From: DASZWJ01 sp963813895
GTDB taxonomy: Bacteria; Pseudomonadota; Gammaproteobacteria; JAURND01
Direction of reading: 5' to 3'
NCBI GenBank assembly: GCA_963813895.1
Contig: CAWFAS010000003.1
Location: 372,001 to 436,000, forward strand
Length of the DNA: 64,000 nt
A model generated the notes under the pieces. It was given only the letters and a program-made list of their open reading frames with translations, did no database searches and was not told where the DNA came from. Shown piece after piece: positions 63,349 through 64,000 of this stretch. Each line of letters begins with the position of its first letter. The stretch's first letter is position 1. The position numbers and the translations under genes were made by a program.

Positions 63349-63743
63349 TATACCGATACACTTAGGATTTCGGTGTTAGAGCAGCCCATCTTGCACTGAT
63401 CTTCGTCCGATCTTCAATCGCAAAAACTCGAAATAAGAATAACCGACATAGTCGTCCCGGCAGGAAGCCGGGATCCAGGGCGCAGGAAGCGAAACTTTCA
63501 CATCCTGTGAACTGGATCCCGGCTTCCTGCCGGGACGACCAGTCGACTATTCCTGTCCCGCGGGATTCAGTTAAGGTATTGGCTTTCTAAAATCACGTTT
63601 TTACTCAATCAGATCGAACACAAATTTGTAGGAACAAATTTGAACGCGACAGCGGCCCGAAGGGTGAAGTACAGGATGTACTTCATAAATCTCAGCACAA
63701 GCTGGACTACTCTAACACCGAAATCCTAAGTGTATCGGGTATA
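63349..63743. mobile_element. Family A palindromic element, copy A4, with nested C palindrome
   Basis: 395 bp, ends TATACCGATACACTTAGGA and inverse TGTATCGGGTATA. Nested palindrome C at 63443-63546 in AA^CTAT. It is longer than A2 because it keeps 'CCCGCGGGATTCAGTTAAGG' sequence also present in A1. It is thus closest to the complete form. Confidence 0.9.
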
Positions 63744-63790
63744 TTTGCTGTAAAGTTTGAGCCGTTAGGCATTTACAACTACTAAAACTA

Positions 63791-64000
63791 TTAAGCTACC
63801 GCAGACATTACTTTATATGGAGCAGTTGTCTGACAAGAATTTCTAAAAGTTAACTTAACTAATTTAGATTTATTAAAATGCTTTATAATGCCTTCAACCA
63901 CATCTATTTCTTCCTGCGATGGAAAATAGTTTCCCTTTTTTTCAAGCACTTGAATTGACAAGTAGGCAAGATAAACGGCCTTACTTATTCCTTCTGGCTT
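63791..64000 (-). CDS. Unknown protein, C-terminal part at the window edge
   Basis: Open minus-strand frame from the window end, 69 codons and a TAA at 63791: KPEGISKAVYLAYLSIQVLE, KKGNYFPSQEEIDVVEGIIK, LVKLTFRNSCQTTAPYKVM. Mixed helical character. Its start lies beyond 64000, and I do not recognise the family. Confidence 0.55.
   Translation of the reverse strand, partial: KPEGISKAVYLAYLSIQVLEKKGNYFPSQEEIDVVEGIIKHFNKSKLVKLTFRNSCQTTAPYKVMSAVA

Noticed and set aside
1..64000. tRNA, rRNA or riboswitch genes
   Set aside because: Reading both strands I saw no cloverleaf with a conserved TTCGA arm, no rRNA signature and no recognised riboswitch core. A covariance-model scan would be decisive; any hit would refute this.

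Overview
The window is about 40% GC and looks like the chromosome of a host-associated gammaproteobacterium. A Legionellales-type organism (Legionella, Coxiella, Berkiella or Aquicella relatives) is my best guess. The reasons are a GacA/UvrY/LetA-type response regulator, several large proteins with eukaryote-like features (Sel1 repeats fused to an OTU protease domain, ankyrin repeats ending in a CaaX box, a coiled-coil protein with a UIM-like helix), many broken genes, and many palindromic mobile repeats. The taxonomy is inference; no rRNA or tRNA gene is visible.

Layout. 1-2.0 kb: formaldehyde detoxification pair (frmA, plus an S-formylglutathione hydrolase with an in-frame TAG). 2.1-7.2 kb: a graveyard of toxin-antitoxin, transposase, class C beta-lactamase and SDR fragments around a GT9 glycosyltransferase. 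7.2-9.2 kb: HxlR regulator divergent from a DHA2 drug exporter. 9.2-14.6 kb: gene fragments, palindromes, a serine hydrolase, and a DUF559 endonuclease inside long inverted repeats. 14.9-24.4 kb: ordinary accessory metabolism and stress genes (YafY/VOC/GyrI-like, MerR with a MauE-like membrane protein, AhpD-like, Ohr, HI0933 flavoprotein, CHMI isomerase). 24.4-29.5 kb: mobile repeats, quinone oxidoreductase, ABC-F ATPase, and a joined pair of truncated genes. 29.6-35.1 kb: an intact oppABCDF peptide-uptake operon. 35.3-36.6 kb: an orphan, frameshifted type I-F csy1 (cas8f). 37-62 kb: effector-like genes mixed with toxin-antitoxin-like pairs, an aminoglycoside phosphotransferase present twice by segmental duplication, a three-gene TIGR04255 module, a broken fimbrial usher and IS4/IS66 debris. 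62.3 kb: the two-component regulator.

The main structural theme is small non-autonomous elements. Family B (about 180 bp, 4 copies, ends GGCTCTGTAAAACA, 3-bp TTA/TAA duplications) interrupts two genes. Removing the element plus one TTA/TAA restores both reading frames exactly. Family A (4 copies, ends TATACCCG) and a third palindrome (C), nested inside both A and B at the same AA^CTAT target, show layered insertion. Many further genes survive only as N- or C-terminal stumps (AbiEii, VapC, PEBP, aldolase, DUF1016, LeuA, UreG, TSUP and others), which suggests active gene decay. Several breaks are one-base changes in homopolymers, so sequencing error must be excluded for those.

Best candidates for new biology: the TIGR04255/HTH/SQDCD three-gene module placed inside a duplicated segment; the DUF559 inverted-repeat element; and the putative effector set (OTU-Sel1, ankyrin-CaaX, UIM-like coiled coil, papain-like C/H/D protein, and three small membrane proteins sharing a PL[IL] tail motif).
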